Shown: positions 1 through 6,734 of the stretch, piece by piece
Numbering within the stretch: the first letter of the stretch is position 1
Layout of the letters: each line of letters opens with the position of its first letter
NCBI GenBank assembly: GCA_910583965.1
Contig: CAJUAE010000067.1
Location: forward strand, 2,105-19,042
Length of the DNA stretch: 16,938 nucleotides
From: an uncultured Lachnospiraceae bacterium
GTDB taxonomy: Bacteria; Bacillota; Clostridia; Lachnospirales; Lachnospiraceae
Direction of reading: 5' to 3'
Made by a program: the position numbers and the translations under genes
The notes under the pieces: generated by a model
Told to the model about the DNA's origin: nothing
The model's database searches: none
Seen by the model: the letters and a program-made list of their open reading frames with translations, nothing else

Positions 1-46
1 CACTCGTAGTAAAGACTGTTTTGTGGAGAATTACTAAATTTCACGC

Positions 47-110
47 CGAAAAACGCAAAAAACAGCGTTTTTCATTTCTATTTGAGTCACCAAAAGGCGG
101 CATGGGGGAT
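47..110 (-). repeat. Dispersed intergenic repeat, copy 1
   Basis: Aligned without gaps to the reverse complement of 13562-13625, 59 of 64 bases are identical. Landmarks, read on the minus strand, are ATCCCCCATGCCGCC, TCAAATAGAAATG and AAAAACGCTG. It contains a small hairpin AAAAACGC/GCGTTTTT (49-56 and 64-71). The CCGCC-AAAA-GGCGG hairpin intact in copy 2 is decayed here (CACC-AAAA-GGCGG). Both copies are flanked on one side by TTTCAC. This copy ends 5 bases before the rhodanese start codon and supplies its GGGGGA ribosome binding site. Confidence 0.85.
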
Positions 111-114
111 TTTT

Positions 115-537
115 ATGAAATATAAAAAACTTAAAACAATAATAATTTTGGCAGTCGTGGGAACGCTATGTATAAGCGGCTGCCAGACTAGCATCTCCGG
201 CAGTGAAAATCAAGAAACGGAGAATGTATATATGAAAATAACCGCAGAAGAAGCAAAGGAAATTATCGATAATTCTGATAATTTCGTGCTTATTGACGTA
301 AGGGAAGCAGATGAATATGCCAGTGAACATATAGAAAACGCCTTACTCATTCCTTATGGAGCGCTTGAGGAACGAGCGGAAACGGAACTTCCAGATAAAG
401 AACAAACAATACTAGTATATTGCCGCAGTGGTAGGCGAAGTGCAATAGCCGCACAGACTCTTATAAGTCTCGGCTACACAGATGTCAAGGATTTTGGTGG
501 GATTATCGATTGGCCTTACGACAAAGTAGTTCCTTAG
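115..537 (+). CDS. Rhodanese-domain lipoprotein
   Basis: Predicted 140-residue secreted lipoprotein with a single rhodanese (sulfurtransferase) domain. Residues 1-23 form a lipoprotein signal: basic start MKYKKLK, hydrophobic stretch, then lipobox ISGC with the lipidated Cys at about 23. A short polar linker leads to the rhodanese fold at about 40-138, with the DVRE motif (61-64) and active-site loop CRSGRR (Cys103). Family knowledge: such single-domain proteins carry persulfide sulfur on this Cys; the acceptor is unknown here. The start at 115 is chosen because it gives an intact signal peptide and has GGGGGA 5 bases upstream; a longer TTG start at 82 would spoil the signal. The gene stands alone on the plus strand. 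Its leader up to base 110 is a repeat copy (see repeat at 47-110). Exact substrate is not inferable. Confidence 0.85.
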   Translation: MKYKKLKTIIILAVVGTLCISGCQTSISGSENQETENVYMKITAEEAKEIIDNSDNFVLIDVREADEYASEHIENALLIPYGALEERAETELPDKEQTILVYCRSGRRSAIAAQTLISLGYTDVKDFGGIIDWPYDKVVP

Positions 538-612
538 ATGCCACAAAACAACTGGATTAAAAATAGATATATGTCAAACTATTTCGCTTAAAGTTTCCTT
601 CCCCTACTTGCG

Positions 613-647
613 CGCTGGGCACCCGTCAGCGAACCGATAAATCGGTT
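613..647. other. Two adjacent hairpins in convergent gap
   Basis: In the gap between rhodanese (plus) and glgP (minus), CGCTG (613-617) pairs with CAGCG (627-631). Next to it is a 16-base near-perfect palindrome AACCGATAAATCGGTT (632-647). No clear T-run follows on either strand, so a terminator role for the rhodanese transcript is only possible. The rest of 538-680 shows no gene. Confidence 0.4.
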
Positions 648-680
648 TGATGACAAATTTCACTTGCGTGTCTGTGTGTA

Positions 681-730
681 TAAAAAATCCCCCTTAAGCA
701 AATCTTGGTTATTTACCTTGTTTGCTTAAG
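681..730 (-). terminator. Probable intrinsic terminator of glgP
   Basis: Read on the minus strand, CTTAAGCAAA (721-730) and TTTGCTTAAG (693-702) form a 10-bp stem with an 18-base loop. The stem is followed by GGGGGA and then T6 (682-687). It lies about 110 bases past the glgP stop. On the plus strand no T-run follows the stem, so it probably acts mainly on glgP. Confidence 0.6.
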
Positions 731-838
731 AGGAATCCTATCAATACTAGTTCTGTTCTTTTTATCCTATTTTTATTGGAACAGATAACAAATTCGTTAT
801 TTTCAAACACGTAATCTTCTTATCAGTTTATAATATTC

Positions 839-3109
839 TTATCTCAATTTCCAGATATCTCTATTATACTCCTCAATCGTTCTATCTGATGAGAAGAAAC
901 CTGCCTTTGCAATATTTACAAGCATCATGCGTTTCCACTTCGCCTCATCCTTGTAATCTTCAAACATCTTATCCTTTGTAGCAATATAATCTTCAAGGTC
1001 CAGAAGTGTCATAAACCAGTCTTTATTAATCAGTTCTCTCTGCAGTCTAGTTAAGCGCTCCTCATTTCCTATCTTGAGCACATCTTCATTTGTAATAAAA
1101 TCGACTGCTGTTTTAATCACATTGCTCTTTTCATAAAAGTCCTTCGACACATAATCTGCCTTCGCATAATGTTCAATAACCTGTTCTGATTTCTCTCCAA
1201 AGATATAGATATTGTCATCTCCTACAAGCTCATGAATCTCCACATTGGCACCATCACTTGTTCCAAGCGTCACAGCACCATTTAACATAAACTTCATATT
1301 ACCTGTACCACTTGCCTCTTTGGAAGCCAAGGAAATCTGCTCTGAAATATCACATGCTGGTATTAACTTCTCTGCATAGCTTACGTTATAGTTCTCTACC
1401 ATAACTACTTTCATATAGTCTTTTACATCTGGATCATTATTGACAATCTCCTCCAGACACAACAGTAAATGAATAATATCTTGTGCAATGATATATGCGG
1501 GAGCTGCCTTTGCGCCAAAAATAAAGGTGATTGGAGTTGATGGTTTCTTTCCGCCTTTAATCTCAAGATATTTATGAATAATATAAAGCGCATTCATCTG
1601 CTGACGTTTGTACTCATGAAGTCTCTTAATCTGAATATCAAAGATAGAATCTGGATTGATGTCCTGTCCCTCATTCTCTTTTAGATAAGCCACAAGTTCT
1701 TCTTTCTTTGTTCTCTTAATCGCCTTGATTTCTGTCAAAAGTGCCTCATCATTTAGATATTCCATCAACTTCTCAAGTTCCACAGCATCCTTCTTATAGC
1801 CAGCTCCTATTGTTTTTGTAATACATGCTGCCAGCTCCCTGTTGCAGGACAAAAGCCATCTTCTAAAAGTGATACCATTTGTCTTGTTGTTAAATTTCTC
1901 TGGATAAATCTTATAGAAGTGATTTAACTCAGAATTCTTCAAAATCTCTGTATGAATCGCCGCTACACCATTTACTGAAAAACCATAGTGAATATCAATA
2001 TGTGCCATATGCACGCGCATATTATCATCGATAATCTGTACTTTTGGGTCTTTATACTTAATGGACGCCCTCTTATCCAATTCCCAGATAATTGGCATAA
2101 GCTGTGGAACAACTTTCTGCAAATACTTTACTGGCCATTTCTCAAGTGCTTCTGCAAGAATTGTATGATTTGTGTATGCACAAGTTCTGCTGACCACATC
2201 AATTGCTTCATCCATGTCAAATCTTTCCACTTCTGTAAGGATACGAATCAGTTCAGGAATTACCATAGTTGGATGCGTATCGTTGATTTGAATCACTACA
2301 TGGTCATACATCTTGTGTAAATCATAACCGTTGTCTTTCATCTCTTTTAAAATCAACTGTGCGCCATTACATACCATAAAGTATTGCTGATAAATACGAA
2401 GCTGCTGGCCCGCCTCATCAGAATCATCTGGATAGAGGAATAATGTGAGGTTCTTATCAATATCCGTCTTATCGAAATCAATACCATTTTGAACAATGCT
2501 TTCATCGACTGTCTCAATATCGAATAAATGCAGCTTATTCATGCCTTCTTCGTATCCAATTACATCAATATCATAAAGCCTAGACATTACTTTTTTCTTT
2601 CCAAAATATACAGGGAAAGAAATATCTGTTTTAGTAAGCCACGACTGGTCCTCAATCCAATCATTCTTTTCCGCTGTCTGCTGTCTATCCTTAAACACTT
2701 GTTTAAACAGTCCAAAATGGTAGTTTAGGCCAATACCATCTCCAGGAAGTCCAAGACTTGCAATAGAATCCAAGAAACATGCTGCAAGTCTTCCAAGGCC
2801 ACCATTTCCAAGAGATGGCTCTGGCTCAACCTCCTCAATGCGGCTAAGTTCCTTACCTTCTTCTTTAAGTGCTGCTTCCAACTCCTCATAAATTCCAAGA
2901 TTAATTAGGTTGTTGGACAGCAATTTCCCAATCAAAAACTCTGCTGAGATATAATAAATCTTTTTGGTTCCCTTAATTGCACCCTTATCTTTCATCATAT
3001 CCTTTGTCATATTCAGGATTGCGAGGTAAAGCTGACTGTCATCAAGTTCCTTGACTGTCTTGTTATACATTCTTTGTGTTACTGCTTCCAAATTCTCTTT
3101 AACATTCAT
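839..3109 (-). CDS. glgP: Glycogen/maltodextrin phosphorylase
   Basis: Cytoplasmic PLP enzyme that phosphorolyses alpha-1,4 glucan ends to glucose-1-phosphate. At 756 residues it is the size of compact bacterial GT35 phosphorylases. Visible landmarks: N-terminal YYISAEFLIGKLL (about 52-64), EPEPSLGNGGLGRLAACF with glycine-rich phosphate/PLP contacts, INDTHPTMVIPELIR, the TNGITFRRWL segment, DIQIKRLHEYKRQ, and the PLP site GTGNMKFMLNG with the Schiff-base Lys near residue 606. ATG at 3109 is preceded by AAAAGGAG at 7 bases. The LacI-family gene lies just upstream on the same strand, 237 bases away, so control by a sugar-responsive repressor is plausible. However, the GAAAACGTTTTC operator is not seen directly in front of glgP. 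No other glycogen genes are in view. Confidence 0.96.
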   Translation of the reverse strand: MNVKENLEAVTQRMYNKTVKELDDSQLYLAILNMTKDMMKDKGAIKGTKKIYYISAEFLIGKLLSNNLINLGIYEELEAALKEEGKELSRIEEVEPEPSLGNGGLGRLAACFLDSIASLGLPGDGIGLNYHFGLFKQVFKDRQQTAEKNDWIEDQSWLTKTDISFPVYFGKKKVMSRLYDIDVIGYEEGMNKLHLFDIETVDESIVQNGIDFDKTDIDKNLTLFLYPDDSDEAGQQLRIYQQYFMVCNGAQLILKEMKDNGYDLHKMYDHVVIQINDTHPTMVIPELIRILTEVERFDMDEAIDVVSRTCAYTNHTILAEALEKWPVKYLQKVVPQLMPIIWELDKRASIKYKDPKVQIIDDNMRVHMAHIDIHYGFSVNGVAAIHTEILKNSELNHFYKIYPEKFNNKTNGITFRRWLLSCNRELAACITKTIGAGYKKDAVELEKLMEYLNDEALLTEIKAIKRTKKEELVAYLKENEGQDINPDSIFDIQIKRLHEYKRQQMNALYIIHKYLEIKGGKKPSTPITFIFGAKAAPAYIIAQDIIHLLLCLEEIVNNDPDVKDYMKVVMVENYNVSYAEKLIPACDISEQISLASKEASGTGNMKFMLNGAVTLGTSDGANVEIHELVGDDNIYIFGEKSEQVIEHYAKADYVSKDFYEKSNVIKTAVDFITNEDVLKIGNEERLTRLQRELINKDWFMTLLDLEDYIATKDKMFEDYKDEAKWKRMMLVNIAKAGFFSSDRTIEEYNRDIWKLR

Positions 3110-3145
3110 CTTTCTACTCCTTTTCTTGCTGCCTTTACAGCATTT

Positions 3146-3174
3146 ATTGTATTAATAAGTTCTTTTTACTGTAA
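3146..3174 (-). promoter_or_regulatory. Possible glgP promoter (weak)
   Basis: On the minus strand TACAAT (3146-3151, 5 of 6 to the -10 consensus) lies 17 bases from TTACAG (3169-3174), a poor -35 match. The placement, about 40 bases before the glgP start, is reasonable. The weak -35 overlaps the arm of the 3171-3229 inverted repeat, which would fit an activated or regulated promoter. Low certainty. Confidence 0.3.
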
Positions 3175-3229
3175 CAGTTTAGACAAATCTGCAATCCATA
3201 ATAGTTCAATGAGTTATCTAAACAGTTAC
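3171..3229. repeat. 13-bp inverted repeat in front of glgP
   Basis: GTAACAGTTTAGA (3171-3183) and TCTAAACAGTTAC (3217-3229) are inverted repeats matching at 12 of 13 positions, separated by 33 bases. The pair sits in the lacI-glgP gap over the possible glgP -35 region. It could be a pair of protein-binding half sites or an RNA stem in the leader. It bears no resemblance to the lacI operators. Confidence 0.6.
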
Positions 3230-3346
3230 CTTTTATTGCAAGCGTACAAATATTCTACGTCGACAAAGCTAACTTGCACGCCGCAGCAAGAATACCAATG
3301 GCATTCTTAAATTATATGCATTTTAATAATCCATATTCTGCTACTT

Positions 3347-4348
3347 TTATGAAATCACATCCAAATATTTGATGCGAATCAGTTTGTGCGGTATCACAAT
3401 ATCCTGCCCACTTCCCCCTTCCATCAAACGAAAAAGTTCTTCCACAGCGTTTGCTGCAATCTGCTGAAAGTCTTGCTTTACAGTATGCATTTGCTTGCCT
3501 GCATATCCCATTAAACTTACGCCATCAAACCCACACACAGGTCTGTAAATATCCATATCAATCAATGCTTTCATTGCCCCAATTGCCATTAAATCTGATG
3601 CACATATAATCGCATCCTTGCTCTTTGCATACTGCATTGTCAACTTTCTTGCCTCGAGTTCACTAAAGTTTCCAGTTCTAACTAGCACTTGAAGTCCCAT
3701 CTCCTCCGCCAGCCTATTCATGCCATTTAGTCGCTCCTCCGAGACATAACCATTTTTCTTTCCAGAGAGATACAAAATCTTTTTATTTTGTTTTCCTGTT
3801 AGAAATTTCTTCGCCACCTCATATTGCGCCTTTGCATTATCAATGTGAATACTTGATGTATTCTCGCTGATACCTGGCGCATCAATAAGCACACTTTTAA
3901 ATCCTCCCGCCTCCACCAGCGTTCTCAATGTGACATCATCTTTTGAAAGATCGCATATCAGTAATCCTTCTATCCCTTGGGATTGAAAATATCGTGTCAT
4001 CCCCTCCACGTTCATCTCAGCAATCATGGTAAAGAATACTGTGATAATATCGATTCCTTTTTCCTTTGCTTTATTAATTGCTCCAATAATATATTGCATT
4101 GGAATCTCATCAACCGTCTGTGCATGTCGATTTACATCAAGCACTAGCGCAATTCTTCCTGTTTTCTTGGAAGACAGCGCCGAGGCAATTGTATTAGGAA
4201 GAAATCCAAGTTCTTCGATTGCCGCAGTTACTTTCTGTTTTGTTTCCTCACTCACATTTGGATAGTGATTTAGTACCTTAGATACTGTAGAAATCGCCAC
4301 TCCAGCTTTACCTGCTACATCCCTTATTGAAACCAACTCATAAATCAC
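3347..4348 (-). CDS. LacI-family transcriptional regulator
   Basis: 333-residue LacI/GalR-type repressor. The N-terminal helix-turn-helix (about residues 6-27, VSIRDVAGKAGVAISTVSKV) and hinge helix region (PNTIASALSSKKTG, about 51-64) precede a periplasmic-binding-protein-like sensor domain to the C-terminus. The start is GTG at 4348 with AGGAG 6 bases upstream; the sequence reads GTG-ATT-TAT. A nearby ATG is out of frame. Two perfect GAAAACGTTTTC palindromes lie in its own promoter region, so autoregulation is likely. The next gene on the same strand is glgP, which suggests control of glucan or maltodextrin use. The ligand cannot be read from the sequence. Confidence 0.9.
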   Translation of the reverse strand: MIYELVSIRDVAGKAGVAISTVSKVLNHYPNVSEETKQKVTAAIEELGFLPNTIASALSSKKTGRIALVLDVNRHAQTVDEIPMQYIIGAINKAKEKGIDIITVFFTMIAEMNVEGMTRYFQSQGIEGLLICDLSKDDVTLRTLVEAGGFKSVLIDAPGISENTSSIHIDNAKAQYEVAKKFLTGKQNKKILYLSGKKNGYVSEERLNGMNRLAEEMGLQVLVRTGNFSELEARKLTMQYAKSKDAIICASDLMAIGAMKALIDMDIYRPVCGFDGVSLMGYAGKQMHTVKQDFQQIAANAVEELFRLMEGGSGQDIVIPHKLIRIKYLDVIS

Positions 4349-4401
4349 CCATTTCTCCTAGACTTAATAGAACACCACAGATATCATTGTTGTTTCTTTA
4401 A

Positions 4402-4427
4402 GAAAACGTTTTCCAGAAAACGTTTTC
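4402..4427. promoter_or_regulatory. Tandem LacI-type operators
   Basis: Two identical perfect 12-bp palindromes GAAAACGTTTTC lie at 4402-4413 and 4416-4427, separated by 2 bases (14 bp centre to centre). They carry the central CG typical of LacI/GalR-family operators such as the AAAACGTTTT type. They start 4 bases downstream of the lacI -10 box, over the expected transcription start, so binding should block initiation. The most likely binder is the adjacent LacI-family protein; CcpA is an alternative. Confidence 0.8.
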
Positions 4428-4430
4428 TCT

Positions 4431-4459
4431 ATCATACAATAAAAATAATGGTTTGTCTA
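4431..4459 (-). promoter_or_regulatory. lacI-family gene promoter
   Basis: On the minus strand TAGACA (4454-4459; 5 of 6 to TTGACA) and TATGAT (4431-4436; 5 of 6 to TATAAT) are separated by exactly 17 bases. The predicted start falls within the tandem palindromes, about 75 bases before the GTG start. Its -35 box lies inside the loop and stem of the preceding cheY terminator hairpin. Confidence 0.7.
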
Positions 4460-4469
4460 CCATTATTTT
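4442..4469 (-). terminator. Probable cheY terminator
   Basis: A perfect 11-bp inverted repeat, AAAATAATGGT (4442-4452) and ACCATTATTTT (4459-4469), has a 6-base loop. Read on the minus strand the second arm runs into TTTTTATTG. It lies about 60 bases past the cheY stop. The stem is AT-rich, so strength is uncertain. Confidence 0.5.
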
Positions 4470-4529
4470 CATTTTTTTCTTTTTTCGTATGTATTTATTG
4501 CTGTACTCTTATTTATCAAAGTAATAAAG

Positions 4530-4892
4530 TTACATTGCCATCACTCTATTCACAGCAGCAACCAATCGTCCTTCTTCAAATGGCTTCACGACAAAGTCCT
4601 TTGCACCGCTCTGAATCGCCTGCGCAACCATTGCCTGCTGTCCCATCGCAGAACAGATAATCACTCTCGCTTTTGCATCGACTTCTTTTATTCGCTTCAA
4701 TGCATCTACCCCGTTCATCTCAGGCATTGTTATATCAAGCAGTACAACATCTGGTCTTATCTCCACATATTTTTTTACCGCTTCCACACCATTTCCTGCT
4801 TCTCCAATTACCGAATGTCCATGTGCCTCAAGCATTTTTTTAATTGTCATCCTCATAAAAACAGCGTCATCCACTACCATTACATTTGCCAT
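4530..4892 (-). CDS. cheY: CheY-like single-domain response regulator
   Basis: 120-residue stand-alone receiver domain with all phosphorylation residues: acidic pair D8-D9 (MVVDDA), phospho-acceptor D53 (VLLDITMP), switch S81 (IICSAMG) and K103 (VVKPF). There is no output domain, and the wording is close to clostridial chemotaxis CheY, which binds the flagellar switch when phosphorylated. ATG at 4892 is chosen over an in-frame upstream start at 4946 because it follows AAAGGTGGTGAG and gives the normal receiver N-terminus. The cheY label is an inference, because no cheA or motility gene is in view; another two-component partner is possible. It is transcribed on its own from a strong promoter. 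Confidence 0.85.
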   Translation of the reverse strand: MANVMVVDDAVFMRMTIKKMLEAHGHSVIGEAGNGVEAVKKYVEIRPDVVLLDITMPEMNGVDALKRIKEVDAKARVIICSAMGQQAMVAQAIQSGAKDFVVKPFEEGRLVAAVNRVMAM

Positions 4893-4922
4893 AGTCTCAC
4901 CACCTTTCAGGCATTCTGTATC

Positions 4923-4950
4923 ATTATAACACAGTTTTAGATTCAAGCAA
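4923..4950 (-). promoter_or_regulatory. cheY promoter with extended -10
   Basis: On the minus strand a perfect TATAAT (4923-4928) is preceded by TGT, giving an extended -10. TTGCTT (4945-4950) lies 16 bases upstream as a weak -35. The predicted start is about 25 bases before the cheY ATG. Looks like a vegetative sigma-A promoter. Confidence 0.7.
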
Positions 4951-5098
4951 CCCTTTTTTATCCATTTAATGAAAAATTTTGATTAAGCATTGTTAAAAAG
5001 AACTTTTAAAAATATGTAGGATTTTTCTTCAAAAATATAATTTAAAAGTCAGATGCATAGCAGACTATACAAATGATTTTCAAGTAATGCTATCAAAG

Positions 5099-5137
5099 AA
5101 AAAGTAAGCAAGATTCAATTTTTGAACAATTTCTTAC
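5099..5137 (-). terminator. Possible terminator after rpe
   Basis: On the minus strand an imperfect stem begins in the rpe stop codon: GTAAG (5133-5137) with CTTAC (5104-5108), and inner TTCAA/TTGAA. A T5 run (5099-5103) follows directly. It is at the expected end of the fmt-rpe cluster, but the stem is weak and interrupted. Confidence 0.4.
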
Positions 5138-5781
5138 ATCCGTTTTAAAAATTCTTGGACGTTCGCCTCTATATCACCTTTAAATATGGCAGATCCTGTC
5201 ACGATAACATTCGCCCCTACCTCAAGATTTTTCTCCAAATTGTCCAGAGTCACACCACCATCAATCTCCAACTTTACTTCAGGATAGCTCTCATTGATTA
5301 CACGTCGCATTTCCCGAATCTTTTCAAAACAACCAGTTATATATTTCTGTCCGCCAAATCCCGGATGCACTGTCATCACCAACACCATATCAACCAATTC
5401 CATATAAGGAAATACTGCACTCACAAGAGTCTCTGGATTAATCGCAAGCCCTGTTTTTGCACCAAGCTCTCGTATTTTTAAAAGTGTTTCTGTTATACAA
5501 TCGCATGCCTCCACATGAATAGTCACGCCATCCGCACCTAGCTGAATTAATTCCTCAATATAGCGCTCAGGATTTTTTACCATCATGTGCACGTCCATAA
5601 AAAGTTTCGATTTTTTTCTTACACATTCAAGCACTGGCATTCCAAAAGAGATGGACGGTACAAACATGCCATCCATCACATCAATATGCAAATAAGGGAC
5701 CCCTGCCTTTTCTACAATTGCAATTTGTCTGCCAAGCTCCCAAAAATCTGCTGCAAGTATTGAAGGACATAGATAATTCAT
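5134..5781 (-). CDS. rpe: Ribulose-phosphate 3-epimerase
   Basis: 215-residue TIM-barrel metalloenzyme interconverting ribulose-5-phosphate and xylulose-5-phosphate in the pentose phosphate pathway. Signature strings: LCPSILAADF at the start, HIDVMDGMFVPSISFG with H32 and D34, DVHMMVKNPE with H65, the MTVHPGFGGQ phosphate loop, and EIDGGV with D174. The last part, GANVIVTGSAIF, completes the phosphate site. The full expected length is present. It starts one base after the rsgA stop, with AGAGGA inside the rsgA end, so the two are translationally linked. Its place after prkC-rsgA is the usual Firmicutes arrangement. The thiN gene that often follows is absent here. Confidence 0.97.
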   Translation of the reverse strand: MNYLCPSILAADFWELGRQIAIVEKAGVPYLHIDVMDGMFVPSISFGMPVLECVRKKSKLFMDVHMMVKNPERYIEELIQLGADGVTIHVEACDCITETLLKIRELGAKTGLAINPETLVSAVFPYMELVDMVLVMTVHPGFGGQKYITGCFEKIREMRRVINESYPEVKLEIDGGVTLDNLEKNLEVGANVIVTGSAIFKGDIEANVQEFLKRM

Positions 5782-5782
5782 A

Positions 5783-6667
5783 CTAATATTTCCTCTTTTC
5801 TTTCTCTTTTAGTTCCCTATAAAGTGCTGCATAATTGTCATACCTTATCTGACTGATGAGCCCCTTTGTTAATGCCTCACGCACTCCACATATCGGTTCA
5901 TGAATATGAGTACATGTCAAAAAATGGCATTCAGACTCATACGACGCAAATTCTGGATAATAATCTTTTAATTGCTCCTTTTCCAGTGAGAACAAAGACA
6001 AAGCACTAAATCCCGGCGTATCCATAATGTAAGTATTTCCAGAAATTGTAATTAGCTCTGAATGTCTCGTTGTATGTTTTCCACGAGCAATCTTCTCACT
6101 GATTTCTCCAGTCTCCATCTGTTTGTCTTTTTGTAAACAGTTTATAATTGATGATTTTCCTACACCACTTGGTCCAGCTACAGCCGTGGTTTTACCATAC
6201 AGTTTTTGTGCTAACGCATCAATTCCTTCCTTTTTTTCAGCACTTAAAAATAAACTTGAATATTCACTGTGCTTATAAATTTGTGCAATGTATTCCTTTT
6301 GTGCACTATCTGAAAGGTCACTTTTATTAAAACACAAAATACACTCTAATCCTTGCTGTCGCATCATAATTAAAAACCGATCAAGAAGATTAAAATTTGG
6401 TTCTGGTTTTGTCATAGCAAAAATTAACAATGCCTGATCGATATTGGCAACCGCAGGACGTAAGAGTTCATTCCTTCTTGGAAGAATAGTCTTGATATTT
6501 CCTTCAAAATCTTTTACATGTGTAATCTCTATATCAACATTATCACCTACAAGTGGTTTAATATTCTCTTTTCTAAAAATTCCCTTTGCCTTACATGCAT
6601 AGATACCCTTGTCGGGAACATGAACATAATAAAAACCCGCAATTCCCTTTATAATCTTCCCTTGCAT
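5783..6667 (-). CDS. rsgA: Small-subunit ribosome biogenesis GTPase
   Basis: 294-residue circularly permuted GTPase that acts late in 30S subunit maturation. An OB-fold is at about 1-70. The G motifs are then in permuted order: G4 NKSD (114-117), G1 P-loop GPSGVGKSS (165-173), G3 DTPGF (216-220). A C-terminal zinc motif has C247, C252, H254 and C260 (CxxxxCxHxxxxxC). Full length and intact. The gene begins 67 bases after prkC. I see no good Shine-Dalgarno before the ATG (upstream GGGTAATATAAGTTT), unlike its neighbours, so expression may be low or coupled to prkC. It also sits directly before rpe. Confidence 0.95.
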   Translation of the reverse strand: MQGKIIKGIAGFYYVHVPDKGIYACKAKGIFRKENIKPLVGDNVDIEITHVKDFEGNIKTILPRRNELLRPAVANIDQALLIFAMTKPEPNFNLLDRFLIMMRQQGLECILCFNKSDLSDSAQKEYIAQIYKHSEYSSLFLSAEKKEGIDALAQKLYGKTTAVAGPSGVGKSSIINCLQKDKQMETGEISEKIARGKHTTRHSELITISGNTYIMDTPGFSALSLFSLEKEQLKDYYPEFASYESECHFLTCTHIHEPICGVREALTKGLISQIRYDNYAALYRELKEKEKRKY

Positions 6668-6734
6668 AAACTTATATTACCCATTTCACTTTTATCTTAT
6701 TTAATGCATCCATATCAACCATCTCAAACACATG

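Noticed and set aside
3..125. Open plus-strand frame through the repeat (ends RFSFLFESPKGGMGDFYEI), as a partial gene
   Set aside because: It runs through a dispersed non-coding repeat, has no visible start, and overlaps the better supported rhodanese leader. Copy 2 is also open in the same frame for a while, which follows from repeat composition, not proof of coding.
1988..2320. Plus-strand frames opposite glgP, prkC, rsmB and others as genes
   Set aside because: They are antisense shadows of well-supported proteins, with no ribosome binding site and no recognisable domain.
3295..3325. Terminator for the LacI-family gene (AAGAATGCC/GGTATTCTT stem near 3290-3310)
   Set aside because: A short stem with a G-T mismatch at one position and no T-run on the minus strand; too weak to call.
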